Source of the DNA: Lineus longissimus
Taxonomy: Eukaryota > Nemertea > Pilidiophora > Heteronemertea > Lineidae
Length of the DNA stretch: 60,000 nt
NCBI RefSeq assembly: GCF_910592395.1
Contig: NC_088316.1
Location: 12,836,001 to 12,896,000, forward strand
Reading direction: 5' to 3'
Below the pieces are notes generated by a model. The model was not told the origin of the DNA and did no database searches. It was given only the letters and a program-made list of their open reading frames with translations. The position numbers and the translations under genes were made by a program. Numbering within the stretch: position 1 is the first letter of the stretch; the number at the start of each line of letters is the position of its first letter. Positions 13,171-22,834 of this stretch are shown piece by piece.

Positions 13171-16100
13171 TAAAACAGCAATTAAACTAGAACTGACATA
13201 AGCACATAGAACGCCATAAGTGAATGGAACGCCACTTTCTCTGAACCACTGTTAAAAGCTTCATTTTGGCAGATTTTGCTATTCTCTCTTATCTGCCAAA
13301 CCGTCAGCGCTCACAGCTCGTTTCAAAAGGGCACACTCCATGGTCTATAAGTGCCTACCTGCTGAGATAGTTTCGACTTGCTGTCTTCCAATTGTTGAGC
13401 CATGTTTTCCATGAGTTCATTGTTGGTGATGTCGGAACTGTCGTTGAGCAAGACAGACTTCTCAAACTGGAATATAGAGTATTTAGGTTCATCCTGAGAG
13501 AAGGTCACTTGTGTACTTGAGGACATATCGAAGAAAGAGATGAGGAAAAAAGCCTTGGAGCTGGTGGCTACCATATTTCTCTTGTTCATTGTGAGCAAAG
13601 GTACACAATCATTCAGTGGATGATAGCATGATGGAACCTGTCACAGCCTAGCAAAGCCATTTCTGCCAAGGAGATTTTGAGCACATATCCATGTGGTTCA
13701 GAGTCAGACATGTTTATTATAATCTGACGCTTTTAAGTATTTATATCCATGTATAACCCTGGTGTACTTGACGTGGGATCAGATAGCTGATTACAATGAG
13801 TGTTAACAAGGGATCAGATAGCTGATTACAATGAGTGATAACAAGGGATCAGATAGCTGATTACAATGAGTGATAACAAGGGATCAGATAGCTGATTACA
13901 ATGAGTGTAAACAAGGCTGATAATATAGACAACTCACCGTGACCCCTTTCTCTAACTGTTGCTTGGCCGCTGAAAGTTCAAAGCGTGTCTTCGTCAACTG
14001 CTCCTGGAGAGACTTCTTTTCGTTTTCAAGATCCTAGAATAAGTGACAAATGAGTTGTTGTTAGTGGGCGGATACCATGCTGCAAAGTCAGACAGCTAAC
14101 CATCCACAAGGCACTTGAGGTGAAATCAACATGTCCCCTCTGAACACAGGGTTCTAGCCACACCATTGGTATAACTTACCTTGTTAGCAAGGCCCAGAAC
14201 ACCACAGCATGAGCACTTTTTAAGTTGAATGCGGTCTAAACATGTATTTCAGTTATATCTCAGTGCAGCAAACTTCCTTTAAACAGGTTGAGCTACAATA
14301 CATTAAACCATGCAACCCAAGATTTAAGCCTCGTCCGTTGCATCAACTCGACATATCAACAAACATAAAATAAACAAGAAGCCCATCTACAACAGCGCAG
14401 ATGGGGAAAGCGAGGTAACAAGGTCTGATCATTCAGCATGCCATGCATAGCAACGTGCACTCACGTTTATCACAGTCTTGTGCTCATCCTGGAATTCCAA
14501 ATTTAGTCGTTCGAATGCCATTTTTAGAGATTTTAATACAACAATGCACAATGAGATATGTCCATAATCAATTGAAACACAAATAACATAAAGTTGTAAA
14601 CACCAAAAAAGCAATTATACATATATCAACACATTACAGTAATACACATTACCATTCCTTGAGAGTCATAGAAACACTTTTAAACAGGTCCAATTCCCCA
14701 TTCCCAGCAAAAACCCCCGTAATATGACCTTACCTGAACTTTGACCTTTTCTTGATGGAGTACGACAGTGGAGACATATTCATCGTCATCGTCCTGGAAG
14801 CGGTCGAGTCTGGCTCGTTTGCGTGTCTTCTTGATGGAGGCCATGTAGAGCTTGAGCTTCTGATCAGCGCGTTCCTCTGCTTGGTATCGCTGCTCCTCCA
14901 TGCGATCACTGGAACCAAGTCATTTCATATGTCATGATCAGAGTCTCATGCCTAACACATGGCTTTCCCTCTGCTAACCCCCCCCCCCCCCCCCCGCCCC
15001 CAAAAACTCGTGAATGCCAATCACATGGCAAAGTGAGTCTAAACAGCAGAAAGTTTGATCCATGCACGGTGAACAACTGCAGGACACTCGTTGCTTTGAC
15101 TGAGCCGTAACGTGTCCACCTCAGGACACTCGTTGCTTTGACTGAGCCATAACGTGTCCACCTCAGGACACTCGTTGCTTTGACTGAGCTGTAACGTGTC
15201 CACCTCAGGACACTCGTTGCTTTGACTGAGCCTTAACGTGTCCACCTCAGGACACCCGTTGCTTTGACTGAGCCTTAACGTGTCCACCTCAGGACACTCG
15301 TTGCTTTGACTGAGCCGTAACGTGTCCACCTCAGGACACTCGTTGCTTTGACTGAGCTGTAACGTGTCCACCTCAGGACACTCGTTGCTTTGACTGAGCT
15401 GTAACGTGTCCACCTCAGGACACTCGTTGCTTTGACTGAGCTGTAACGTGTCCACCTCAGAACACTCGTTGCTTTGACCGAGCCGTAACGTGTCCACCTC
15501 ACCTGTAATCCTGTTCAATCTTCACGAGTTGCGATGCCATCTCATTGCAGACTTCCTCACGGATTTCCAACTCCATCATAGCCATCTTCATCCGATCTTG
15601 CTTCAGTTGGTCTCGCAGCTTCTCAATGACATCCATGAGTTTCTGAAGATGAGAACCGACCAAACATGTATAGTTAAGGATATTGCTGGAGCCGAGATAC
15701 TGTATGTTTACTTAAGTGGGTCTCTTGGGTTATGAATTGCTAACTGTACCTGATTCACCTGATTGTTCTCCTCAGCAACCTCTTCAAACTGACTCTCCTC
15801 GTCTTCATCCACTGTCTGCAGCTTCTCCTCATCCTCCTCCTCGATCCAACGCTGCATCGAACCTGACAAACAAACACCAAATCATGGTCAACTCCATAAC
15901 CTGCTGCTGCCGAGGTCAAACATGCATTGCTCCAACATCTAATGTATTCAACTCCATTACCTGCTGCTGCTGAGGTCAAACATGCATTGCTCCAACATCT
16001 ATTATTCAACTCAATAACCTGCTGCTGCTGAGGTCAAACATGCATTGCTCCAACATCTAATGTATTCAACTCCATAACCTGCTGCTGCTGAGGTCAAAAA

Positions 16101-19100
16101 TGCATTGCACCAACATCTAATCTATTCAACTCAATAACCTGCTGCTGCTGCTGAGGTCAAACATGCATTGCTCCAACATCTAATGTATTCATTCTGAGTT
16201 GTGTTGAGCCACCAAACACTGCCCCAGTGTGTTATTGAGATGAAGGAGGATCAATGCATTCCTTAATGCACTATCGCCATGACCAATGCTTTGAGCCGAA
16301 TCAACACAAAAACCCACTTTGACAGCCTTCTTGGGTTTGGTGGGTACATGTTCTGTAAACTAGGTTTACCCACCTTCTTGGGCACTACATATCCATATCC
16401 AATGAAAGGGTTTGGTGGGTTTATGTTCTGTAAACTAGGTTTACTCACCTGGAGTTGCCCATGCGACAGATGCACGACCATCAGGACCCATGGACAGAGA
16501 CATCAACTTCTTGGGTTTCTTCTCTTCCTTCTGAACACTGGTCACCTAGGAGGCAGACACGATATGCTCTATAATACTTGTGGAAGACCTTAAGAAATGA
16601 ATGGGTGCTCCTTCTGCACTGCGAGATTTGGAGATCTATCAGAGCTTTGTGTGCCAGTGACTGCGTCTTCTGTCCAAGTTGATCCTCGTCAATGAATAAC
16701 TTCTCCTCAATCCAGGTGCAGATGGCCAGAATTCTCCACCCAGGGCTGGGTTTGGCCATGTTACACAGCTATTCATGTCATTGGCGCCAAGAGAGCCATG
16801 TGACCATCACACTCCATGCCATTCTTCACCACATCAGTCACTGACCTCGCATTCCTAACCTACCTGTTTGGCGATCGCCGAGAACTTGAGCACATGAAGG
16901 GTTTCGTCAAACATGCTTGCATTCTGGTTGATATTAACCACCATCGAGGCACGACCTTTACCCGAGAAGAAGTTCTGGAAGAGGCGGGTGAGCTTGCTTT
17001 CACGGAATGGCACAATCCTCTGGCTCGTTCTGCAATTAGATGCTCAACTCAATGACAAAGTTTCCTTTATTAGATTCTCTAATTCAAATGAGACCTTTCT
17101 CTTTGACAACGGTCACATTGGGTGAGTTTTGAGTTACTCAGTGATAATTGCACATACATAAGTTATTTGCGTCAGTTGTCACGATAAATCCCAACCAAGA
17201 TTTCCATGAGAAAGATTGAAAAGGATGCTGCTTACTTGTGAGTCTGATTGTGGCGCAGGATGTCGATGCACTGACCAAGCGTCAACAGAGATCGATTGAT
17301 TGAGCCTGCTTCTCGTAAACGTTCACCGGTGCTTCGAGTCTTGCTATATCTCTCGGAGCCAGCGAGATCACAGAATGATAACCTGCAATCAAATTGTACT
17401 GATTAGTAAAGTTAGGCTATTGTCAGTGATTCAATGTTGGCCAGAACGATAGCAGTCAAGAGGTACACGGTTCATTTATGCCTCACATACAATATGCCAT
17501 CACTTTCTGGAGATCATGGAAGAAAGTATACACAGGATTTTGTGATTCACACAGCTTTCTTCACTGCACAAGGTTATTTCTCTTCAATTCATTCACAATC
17601 AATGACCACACAACCTAATGTCAAGGTTCCACACTTTCTAACTTTGCATCACTGCAAACATACAGCCCACTGAAAGGCAACAGATTTGTGTATTTTGTGG
17701 TTCCTCGGGCCTCCACAAGCAACCATCGATACTTACATGCTGACGCGAGCAACCTTGGGATTCTCCTTGTCAACAACACGTAACAACTTCATGGTGAAGA
17801 TACAGTGAGATCGTGAAGAGTTCTGATTGAGTTTGGTGCAGGCTGTTTGGAGATTCCTCTGACCAATAGTTAGAACTTTATATGCTTCATCAGCAGTGGT
17901 CACATGGATCCACTTCAGGCCTAGGAAACAAACAGGTCACATTTACAACTACTATCAATTGAAATACTGAAACAGCTAATTCTGAAATAGGATTGATGAT
18001 GTCAATGATGATGATTATTAAAGACAACGACAGCAATGATTTTTTAAACTAGACTTGTGAAATTTGCTTGACAGCAAATTTGATGGTCTCCACATGGAAA
18101 GGGAAAGTTCAGTGAAGAGGTCAAGGATGGAAATGTGGGAAGATTTTATTCGATTTGTAAGGGACCATCCATCTCTGTGTTGAATTGTTACCAAATGAGA
18201 ATCTGAGTTGATGTGAATGTTGGAGGTGTTCTATTCCATTTCATCAGTTGGCTTCTAAAATGGGGCGAGCTGGTACTTAGGTGAAAGTTAAAAAGAGGTT
18301 TGCTCATGAATACAAACTGTCGTCTCTGTATTTTGATAAGAGCCAATTGATATCAAGAGTCACCTGATTGTACATAAAGGGATGGGCATTCATGAGCAGG
18401 CCTTTTAAAGAACTAAATCGAAATGAAGAGATATTGTTAATGTAATATTTATTAATTGCACTGAATGATTGGCCTGGCCAGCAGGTGATTGAGGAAGCTA
18501 TTAGAATTATGATCGTAAAAAACAACAACAGAACTAGACTGAGAAATTTGCTTACCACTACCAGCAAATTTGACGGAACCCAGGATTGTGGAGGAAGCAG
18601 TGGTACCTGATGATGGTATCCATATGCGTAGAGGGGGAGGGGGATATGACGAGAGCGGAGAAATTACTATGTACGGAAATAGATCATCCGACAATCGAAA
18701 GTATATCATTTTTACAAAGCCTCGAGGTCCGACGTCAATGGGCATGTACTAGGCCTATACTATAGTCTATAGAAATGCACTAACGTTAGACATGCCAAAA
18801 CACTACTCGCTACAAGCATCAGGCGACCAAACACATTGATATAAGGACTACTAGGACTACAGGGTGTCTCATACGCCCTAGTGAGACGATCGGGAACCAA
18901 TCTATCAATGGTCTGCCTTGGCTTCAAATGCGCATGCGTGAACCGAGTAAGCCGAGTTAACTGTTTAATATGAGAATGCCAACACACGGATTGAACTCGG
19001 GTTTAAGTGATGTCACCAGAATCGCTTAGGAGATTTTCAAACAAATCAGAAAATCGGAGCATAAAAATGCTTCAAAGTCATCGAAAAGTTCCGAATTTTG

Positions 19101-22100
19101 AAAATCGTTTTGCAATATTCCATGGATCAAGTTGAGTTTGATGGAACTGGGGTGTTTGATTTTCGGTGTATTCAGCAGTTTCGCTGGACTACCTCCATAA
19201 ATGTTCATGGAAGAAGAATAAGAAACAAGAACCTAGTACCTGAGTGATATCAATATAGTCTCCACTGTAGTGTGGAGACCATAATGACAATGATAATGAT
19301 AATGACATAATACTCATCTGAGAATTCTTGCAAGTCGGTTCCTACCTTTTATATACGGAGTACCTGTCTTATCAGAGGCAAGTTTCAGGACGGCTCTCCT
19401 TGATGTCTTCTTCTTGGGGATTGGATCGAGGAGGTCATAGATGTATTCGTTGTAGATCTCGGCAAACGACACCCAGATGGAAAAGCGGATCTGACCCTGC
19501 GCCTCCACATCAATGGCCGCTTGTTCACGGTCACGATGTTTTGCATCTTCAAATAACTGCTCAAGCTGCACCTGTGTGTTGTCACCTGCAAAATAGAGAC
19601 GAGTGATCAGCCACATACATCATGGCGAGGATTATCGACGTCAGGTTTGAGTGCAGTTTTGGTGTAAATGGCAGGTAGCAGCACTGCTCCTGGGTGCTGT
19701 ACGCACCCATCAAACACAGAGAGCTATGAATTGCTGGGTTCTAAAAAACCCCTCTGCCTCAGCTCTGTCACACTCAGGTATACAAAAGGCACAACATTTT
19801 TTATTTGTTGTCGATGGGAAAGTGGCTCCTCTGACCAGGAAGACTGACACTCAATCACCACACGGTAGAAAGCCTGGCCAGAGTCTGGTCAAATTCTGTT
19901 AGATTGTAGTCTGTGGACAGCAGAAGCAGACGTCACACTCTGGAACATTGAGGTCAAACCATTCGAACAGGAGAAGTCATAGATAATACAACTTCATTGT
20001 AAAAGATGGCAAGTCAGCTGACTCTTCTGCATTACATTCAGCCGGGTTGACCTCTTTAACATGTTTACTGCTAGTGACAAGCATCTTTAGTTTACCTGGT
20101 GCGTTTAGCGATTTAGCAGTCGATTCCCGGGTGAGTGAAGGTAGGGAGCCTGTTGTCATGTTGACTGTTGAGCGGGAGACATCTGACATCTCCTCACCCA
20201 TCATCGTCGACATATCTACATCCTAGGCAAAGACACAAATTGTTAACAACAGGAACATGTTTAGCTTCCCATGATTCAAGAAAATATTGCTTCGAACAAA
20301 CTTCACCAGAGCTGCAACCAACAAAAAACTTCTGTTTCACGTCTTCATGTACAATACACCATATAAGTTTGCAAAAAGCAAACATTAGGCAAGCATTACT
20401 TCAGCTATAGGCTTTGAATTGAAAAATCAACAGGGTGCCCATTTTGGCCGTGGGCACTGGAAAGTGTGATTTAAGATTTCACTCGGCATAGAGTGGCAAG
20501 GCTTTAGTCGGAGAAGTAAGGTAGAGTCCTTATTCTTGTTATGGTGAGATGTCCGCAGATCCTGGCAGATGAGCAACTACTTGTGGAACATTGATACGAC
20601 TTGACATTTGAGGGTGAATGTCACATAAGTGTTCTTGTACAGACAGAGGGCAAACAGCAGCCTACTTTTCATTCCAAGTTCATGGTTTCTGTTAAACCTG
20701 GCCTTACTTACAACAAAGCAATTGGCTGGTGTCAGCCTTCCTGAGCCGATAAAAACATGACATAGCTTGTATAATGGCTACTCACCTCCTCAGTCGATAG
20801 CCTAAACACTTTATCTTTCACTTTCTGTTCGATTTCCTGCTGGGTCTCACTCAAGGCGATCACATCACAGAACATGTGCGGCTTGAGAGACATGGACGCC
20901 CATTGTTTGCCCTCGATGCTGTTGAAGACGACATCCAGGCTTCGCGGTAAGATGCCGCTATCATTTGGTTTGCCTAAAGAGAGAAGGTCAAACACATCTT
21001 ACATGTCTTGAAATCTCCAAATCATTCAAATCTGGGTGTTTCAACTCATCAAAAATCTTACACCGTAGAAAGGCTCCATGGTTTAGAAGGATAAAAAGAG
21101 TGGGCCTTTTTCACAAGTAAATCAGGAAAGTCATGCCACTTTTCTAAGACAGATGAAAAAAATTAAAACTTATTTCAACAATAGTAATTTGAAGCAAACC
21201 AGAATTACTTACGAGATTGCGAGAGTTCTGTGCGTGTACTTACCCAAAATAGTATAAGTCTTTCCAGACCCAGTGACACCATATGTAAACATGAGACAGT
21301 TCTGTCCATCTACAAAATCCTTAACAGTGCCGAGCATCGTCTCTTCAAAGAAACCCTTCTGCTGCACAGTGTCATTGAAGATCTTTGAAAATGTGAAGTT
21401 ATGCGTCTGCTTGGCGCAACCATGAGCCGTGTTCTTGAAAGTGACAGAGTCCTTCGGTGCATGTACAGTCAGAGTATGCTCTGTGTCTTGGTGGATGGTG
21501 TTCTGAAGTGACATGAATATCCTCAATCAGCACCTCAATGTTTAATTGATATTTGCTGTTTATCTGAATTTCAAAGCACCGAAACATATTCAGAAAACAG
21601 TTCAAGAAAGCTTTTGTACAGTTACATGTATTTACAAAGATTGTCAAAACATATTTTTATGAGAATTGGCAACAAAAATATGGTACGATTTCTTGAATAC
21701 CCAACATAAACCACCGAAGAATTCCATGTTCTTCTCTATCATCAGTATTTGTGTTGTGTGGCTCTGTCCTCCCTATATTACTAAAGCAAATTGATTGAAC
21801 CATCACTTCCACATATGGAGAGATGCATAGAAAAGAGCATATCTACTCTTAAGATGTACACAACTTTAATTTACCTGATTTTCATTGTTTTCTAACTCGT
21901 GTTCCATGAACGGGCGAACACGGAGATAAACTTTCATATGCTCATGTCCGGGTAGGTCTGGCTTTGTCTCCTTGACCATGTTGACAGCGGGTTGATGTGT
22001 GAAGTCCAATGCCAAGTTCTTCCTAATGTCCCCCAGACCACCGGGAGTAAGAGGAATTTCCACAATCATGTCGGCATCATCATAAACTGGTCGTGTTGTC

Positions 22101-22108
22101 TCAGACAT
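425..22108 (-). CDS. KIF20B: Kinesin-6 family motor, KIF20A/KIF20B type, 25 coding exons, two predicted C-termini
   Basis: Plus-end microtubule motor of the kinesin-6 (KIF20/MKLP2-MPP1) family; known members act in late mitosis and cytokinesis. Coding exons in transcript order: 21875-22108, 21244-21502, 20786-20973, 20096-20222, 19346-19585, 17737-17920, 17236-17382, 16864-17029, 16449-16545, 15759-15862, 15503-15642, 14734-14908, 14465-14488, 13938-14033, 13359-13466, 12933-13058, 12615-12780, 3537-6664, 2897-3052, 2529-2592, 2005-2151, 1753-1808, 1395-1418, 596-793, 425-436. Every junction has AG/GT borders and matching phase. Exons 1-16 total 2415 nt, exactly 805 codons. The long form comes to about 2121 aa, near vertebrate KIF20B in size. 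A short form ends in exon 17 at 11371 (about 1274 aa). I infer that one gene covers both KIF20A-like and KIF20B-like outputs. The 24-nt exons and the last exon are the least certain parts. Confidence 0.85.
3140..3534. repeat. A/T-rich diverged tandem repeat in the intron after exon 18
   Basis: Three to four imperfect copies of a roughly 110-base unit, each containing ttttgaacttatgaaaaaat and a gaagaaac-tggtctgtcc phrase. The array directly follows the exon 18 donor and is intronic. Confidence 0.6.
3537..6664 (-). CDS. KIF20B: Giant exon 18: about 1042 codons of uninterrupted coiled coil, long kinesin isoform
   Basis: The frame is open from the acceptor at 6665-6666 (tttttttag) to the donor AAG|gtgaac at 3535-3536. 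The protein is Glu/Lys/Leu/Gln-rich with continuous heptad-like spacing and no globular segment, as in the KIF20B stalk. The exon starts with TG, so it needs a phase-1 partner. Both internal donors of exon 17 provide that, giving Val at the junction (..[14 protein letters not shown]). The open frame runs past the donor to 3384 only as intronic sequence, which is repetitive and A/T-rich. It could be a separate coiled-coil gene, but no start or promoter is visible upstream and the phase match favours one gene. Confidence 0.85.
7199..7478. repeat. 43-bp minisatellite, left part
   Basis: Six to seven copies of a unit of about 43 bases beginning agaaacatcacatcaagtca. The same unit resumes at 10437 after a 2.96-kb retrotransposon block, so the array appears split by the insertion. 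It lies in the intron between the two kinesin ends. Confidence 0.85.
7478..7510 (-). repeat. Two intronic copies of the exon 18 acceptor sequence
   Basis: The 18-base string agttttgacactaaaaaa at 6655-6672, which spans the exon 18 acceptor, recurs exactly at 7493-7510. A shorter copy lies at 7479-7494. On the minus strand both read ttttttag|TGTCAA and could act as alternative acceptors. Confidence 0.7.
7511..10436 (+). mobile_element. 5'-truncated CR1/L2-clade-like non-LTR retrotransposon, inactive
   Basis: Reverse transcriptase blocks in order: [19 protein letters not shown] (8981-9040), [15 protein letters not shown] (about 9195-9240), [14 protein letters not shown] (about 9368-9410) and [14 protein letters not shown] (about 9590-9630). 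The catalytic F-A-D-D box is replaced by IADYTQVW near 9470. A frameshift lies near 9120 and others near 8900 and 10030. The endonuclease is missing. The 3' end carries the GGCGCTATATAAA-type hairpin followed by an ATT-rich tail (10373-10436), typical of L2/CR1-like elements. It lies antisense to the kinesin gene, inside an intron. Confidence 0.85.
7541..8891 (+). repeat. 676-bp tandem duplication inside the retrotransposon
   Basis: The segment from 7541 is repeated from 8217 at about 98% identity. It covers a start-like frame ([19 protein letters not shown]..) through DPIPGQLLK. The first copy ends in a short A-rich sequence, gagtataaaaaggaatat, which itself partly repeats the unit start. 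Confidence 0.85.
10437..10526. repeat. 43-bp minisatellite, right part
   Basis: Two copies of the same unit as at 7199-7478, immediately after the retrotransposon tail. Confidence 0.8.
10527..11370. other. 3'UTR or intron between the short kinesin stop and the minisatellite
   Basis: Nothing coding is seen. For the short isoform this would be 3'UTR. No canonical AATAAA is visible on the minus strand here; an ATTAAA-type variant occurs near 10580. Confidence 0.4.
11371..12780 (-). CDS. KIF20B: Exon 17, read-through form: alternative basic C-terminal tail of the short kinesin isoform
   Basis: The acceptor is at 12781-12782 and the frame stays open for 469 codons to a stop at 11371. It begins as coiled coil ([21 protein letters not shown]) and becomes a Ser/Thr/Pro-rich basic tail with many SP/TP sites (for example [18 protein letters not shown]), as expected for Cdk-regulated, microtubule- or chromatin-binding tails. 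Residues encoded near 12370-12500 repeat a 15-residue unit containing [13 protein letters not shown]. The end carries a doubled KAYNTR motif and a Lys/Arg-rich stretch. A consensus donor at 12613-12614 (CAG|GTGAGG, phase 1) lies inside the exon and would skip this tail. A weaker phase-1 donor is at 12643-12644. Confidence 0.8.
   Translation of the reverse strand, partial: NETMEDLRRVAVDSKQAIEEAEVNMKAQDDTIRRLQAELTERDNQGSTHNALVVSGEAMTSDECRVTSSQDFMPFQSEAYACLTGGSRNVKTERSAHTDIASQPILASPCAHTDIASQPILASPCAHTDIASPFAAVNNAAMLHVFQSSRFVDTDGAIGKILGSPHAYIGSPCATRDGEDGTLPLAPSADTNEFTGQFQAAPFTDRRRASQSELLHESVLNESHEPLMSSTKHTINETEPQDDISPQRVEETSPGQEQDIVADYVDAIQHLTPRTSERRHPRPVINPGLSTPHSARRRSTRKLPTINPTIVVTSPEYHPMTPRELRARAKKPWRNPVETIRSALMCSPFASPRQKGLLKPSHASPSETPKGPKPTKSSLLRLQNSPRQSKKKMLPSKTSRKSSVTTQSTLSRKISKKFRVLTSRRRSSSQHLKSCKSRRSLLLAQITKKAYNTRKAYNTRSKEKQLLRV
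12368..12500 (-). repeat. In-frame coding repeat in the short-isoform tail
   Basis: Two full copies and a partial third of a 45-base unit (atgtctgtatgggcacatgg in the plus strand) encode repeated [15 protein letters not shown]. The reading frame is kept. Confidence 0.75.
12834..12965. repeat. (ATCA)n run and duplicated end of exon 16 with its splice donor
   Basis: A (TCAA)n tract at 12834-12860 is followed by two nearly identical stretches (12864-12905 and 12922-12965). Each encodes [12 protein letters not shown] and a gtatgt donor on the minus strand. The right copy is the true exon 16 end; the left one is an intronic copy. Confidence 0.8.
12933..16545 (-). CDS. KIF20B: Kinesin neck and proximal stalk, exons 9-16 (residues 516-805)
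   Basis: Exon 9 (16449-16545) encodes the basic neck-linker region [10 protein letters not shown]. Exon 10 (15759-15862) encodes WIEEEDEEK and a very acidic run. Exon 11 (15503-15642) has [19 protein letters not shown], which joins in phase to [13 protein letters not shown] in exon 12 (14734-14908). Exon 13 (14465-14488) is a 24-nt microexon, DEHKTVIN. Exons 14-16 (13938-14033, 13359-13466, 12933-13058) continue as charged coiled coil and are exact multiples of three. Exon 10 has two donors nine bases apart (15757-15758 and 15748-15749), giving ENNQ or ENNQVNQ. Several introns here hold tandem repeats that abut the splice sites. Confidence 0.85.
13103..13170. repeat. (TCAA)n microsatellite
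   Basis: About 17 uninterrupted tetranucleotide copies in the intron before exon 16. Confidence 0.95.
13775..13912. repeat. 35-bp tandem repeat, four copies
   Basis: The unit contains gggatcagatagctgattac and is almost identical between copies. It is intronic in the kinesin gene. Confidence 0.9.
14034..14733. other. Kinesin introns around the 24-nt exon 13
   Basis: No other conserved coding block is seen apart from exon 13 at 14465-14488. The frame is also open for about 40 codons upstream of that microexon, so a longer exon cannot be excluded. Confidence 0.4.
14979..15002. repeat. Poly-C tract
   Basis: About 22 bases of nearly pure C, intronic, next to the 42-bp array. Confidence 0.9.
15079..15502. 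repeat. 42-bp minisatellite abutting the exon 11 donor
   Basis: Ten copies of a 42-base unit (begins ggacactcgttgctttgact). The length is divisible by three, so it gives a spurious open frame of 14-residue repeats ([14 protein letters not shown]). The exon 11 reading frame meets a TGA just past the donor, so the repeat is intronic. Confidence 0.9.
15888..16192. repeat. Roughly 61-bp tandem repeat, five copies
   Basis: The unit contains acctgctgctgctgaggtca and caaacatgcattgctccaac. It lies in the intron between exons 9 and 10. A separate 78-base direct repeat follows at 16325-16446, reaching the exon 9 donor. Confidence 0.85.
16864..22108 (-). CDS. KIF20B: Kinesin motor domain exons 1-8 (residues 1-515)
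   Basis: The start is ATG at 22106-22108, preceded in the transcript by a likely 5'UTR acceptor at 22129-22130. KVYLRVRPF, the usual first motor strand, is in exon 1. The P-loop [10 protein letters not shown] is at residues 153-162 in exon 2. Switch I, NQNSSRSH, is at 381-388 in exon 6. Switch II, DLAGSE, is at 416-421 in exon 7. Exon 8 ends with [12 protein letters not shown], the last motor helix. [15 protein letters not shown] in exon 3 is typical of KIF20 proteins. Exon 4 (residues 228-269) is a Ser/Thr/Met-rich insertion, and long motor insertions are a known mark of kinesin-6. No catalytic residue is missing, so the motor looks functional. Confidence 0.93.
17921..19345. other. Kinesin intron 5 with an internal partial duplication
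   Basis: Segments near 18035-18100 and 18515-18580 are diverged copies sharing gaaatttgctt..agcaaatttg, itself a small hairpin. On the minus strand 18540-18745 has an open frame ending [14 protein letters not shown] at a gtaag donor-like site. No matching acceptor or phase places it in the kinesin, and I do not recognise it. Confidence 0.4.
21503..21874. other. Kinesin intron 1, nothing recognised
   Basis: A/T-rich intron between the start exon and the P-loop exon, with no repeat or conserved block seen. Confidence 0.5.
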
Positions 22109-22834
22109 CTTGAAACCTTCTATTTATTCTAAGAAAAACTAAAACGAGAATGAATATACTGAGAATAGTAACTAAGTAAGTTCGAACTTAATTTCAAGCT
22201 GCCCACAACCTGTCATGGCCAATTGACTACGTCTACAAGTAATGACAGTTCAACTAGGGGCCTACAGGTTGTGATCTGACATCTTGTCTTATCAAATGTA
22301 GCCTACAAATGTATGCAATGTATGATGTTAAGAGTCGTGGAAGGCATAACTGCATTAAAAGGTCTTACGCGAATTTGAAGAAGTTTATTTTGGTGCCAAC
22401 CATATGCGTTTCACCTTACCTTCAACAAAGGATCGTCGTGTCTCCAGGCATTGTCCGAACTCGGCCTAGGCCTTCTGTTGTGTCATTTAATTGTTGCGCA
22501 TTTATATTCACCCTAACGAGCGTATTTCAGTAAAATACTAAAAATTCTTGAATATTTACAATTCATGCTATTCGCGGCCAGCCACAAATGAATGAGTTTT
22601 GAAACAAACAACCAATCAAAAGGCGCGTTCCAAAGGAAAGCCGGTCGTTTCGCTCCATGACCTTTTCGCCCCCAGTCGTTTCGTTCAAAATCGGAGTCTC
22701 GGGATAAATGCTTAGCCCATTTCGTACCCAAACACACCATGTTTCAAAATGGGTACGAATAACGAACTGGGAACTGGGAACTGGGAACTGGGAGCCAACT
22801 TCACAGACCCGATGCATTTGGCTATCTGCCGGTG
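22109..22834. other. 5' flank of the kinesin gene
   Basis: A probable 5'UTR acceptor lies at 22129-22130, so the first exon and promoter lie further right, but I cannot fix a donor or TATA box. A short ggaactggga tandem repeat is at 22765-22796. Confidence 0.4.

Noticed and set aside
15039-15518. Repetitive protein of 14-residue units
   Set aside because: It is a by-product of the 42-bp repeat, and the kinesin reading frame stops just past the donor, so the array is intronic.
18540-18745. Extra kinesin exon encoding [14 protein letters not shown]
   Set aside because: Exons 5 and 6 join perfectly (..PYIKG-LKWIHV), and an insert here would disrupt the motor; no acceptor of matching phase is seen.
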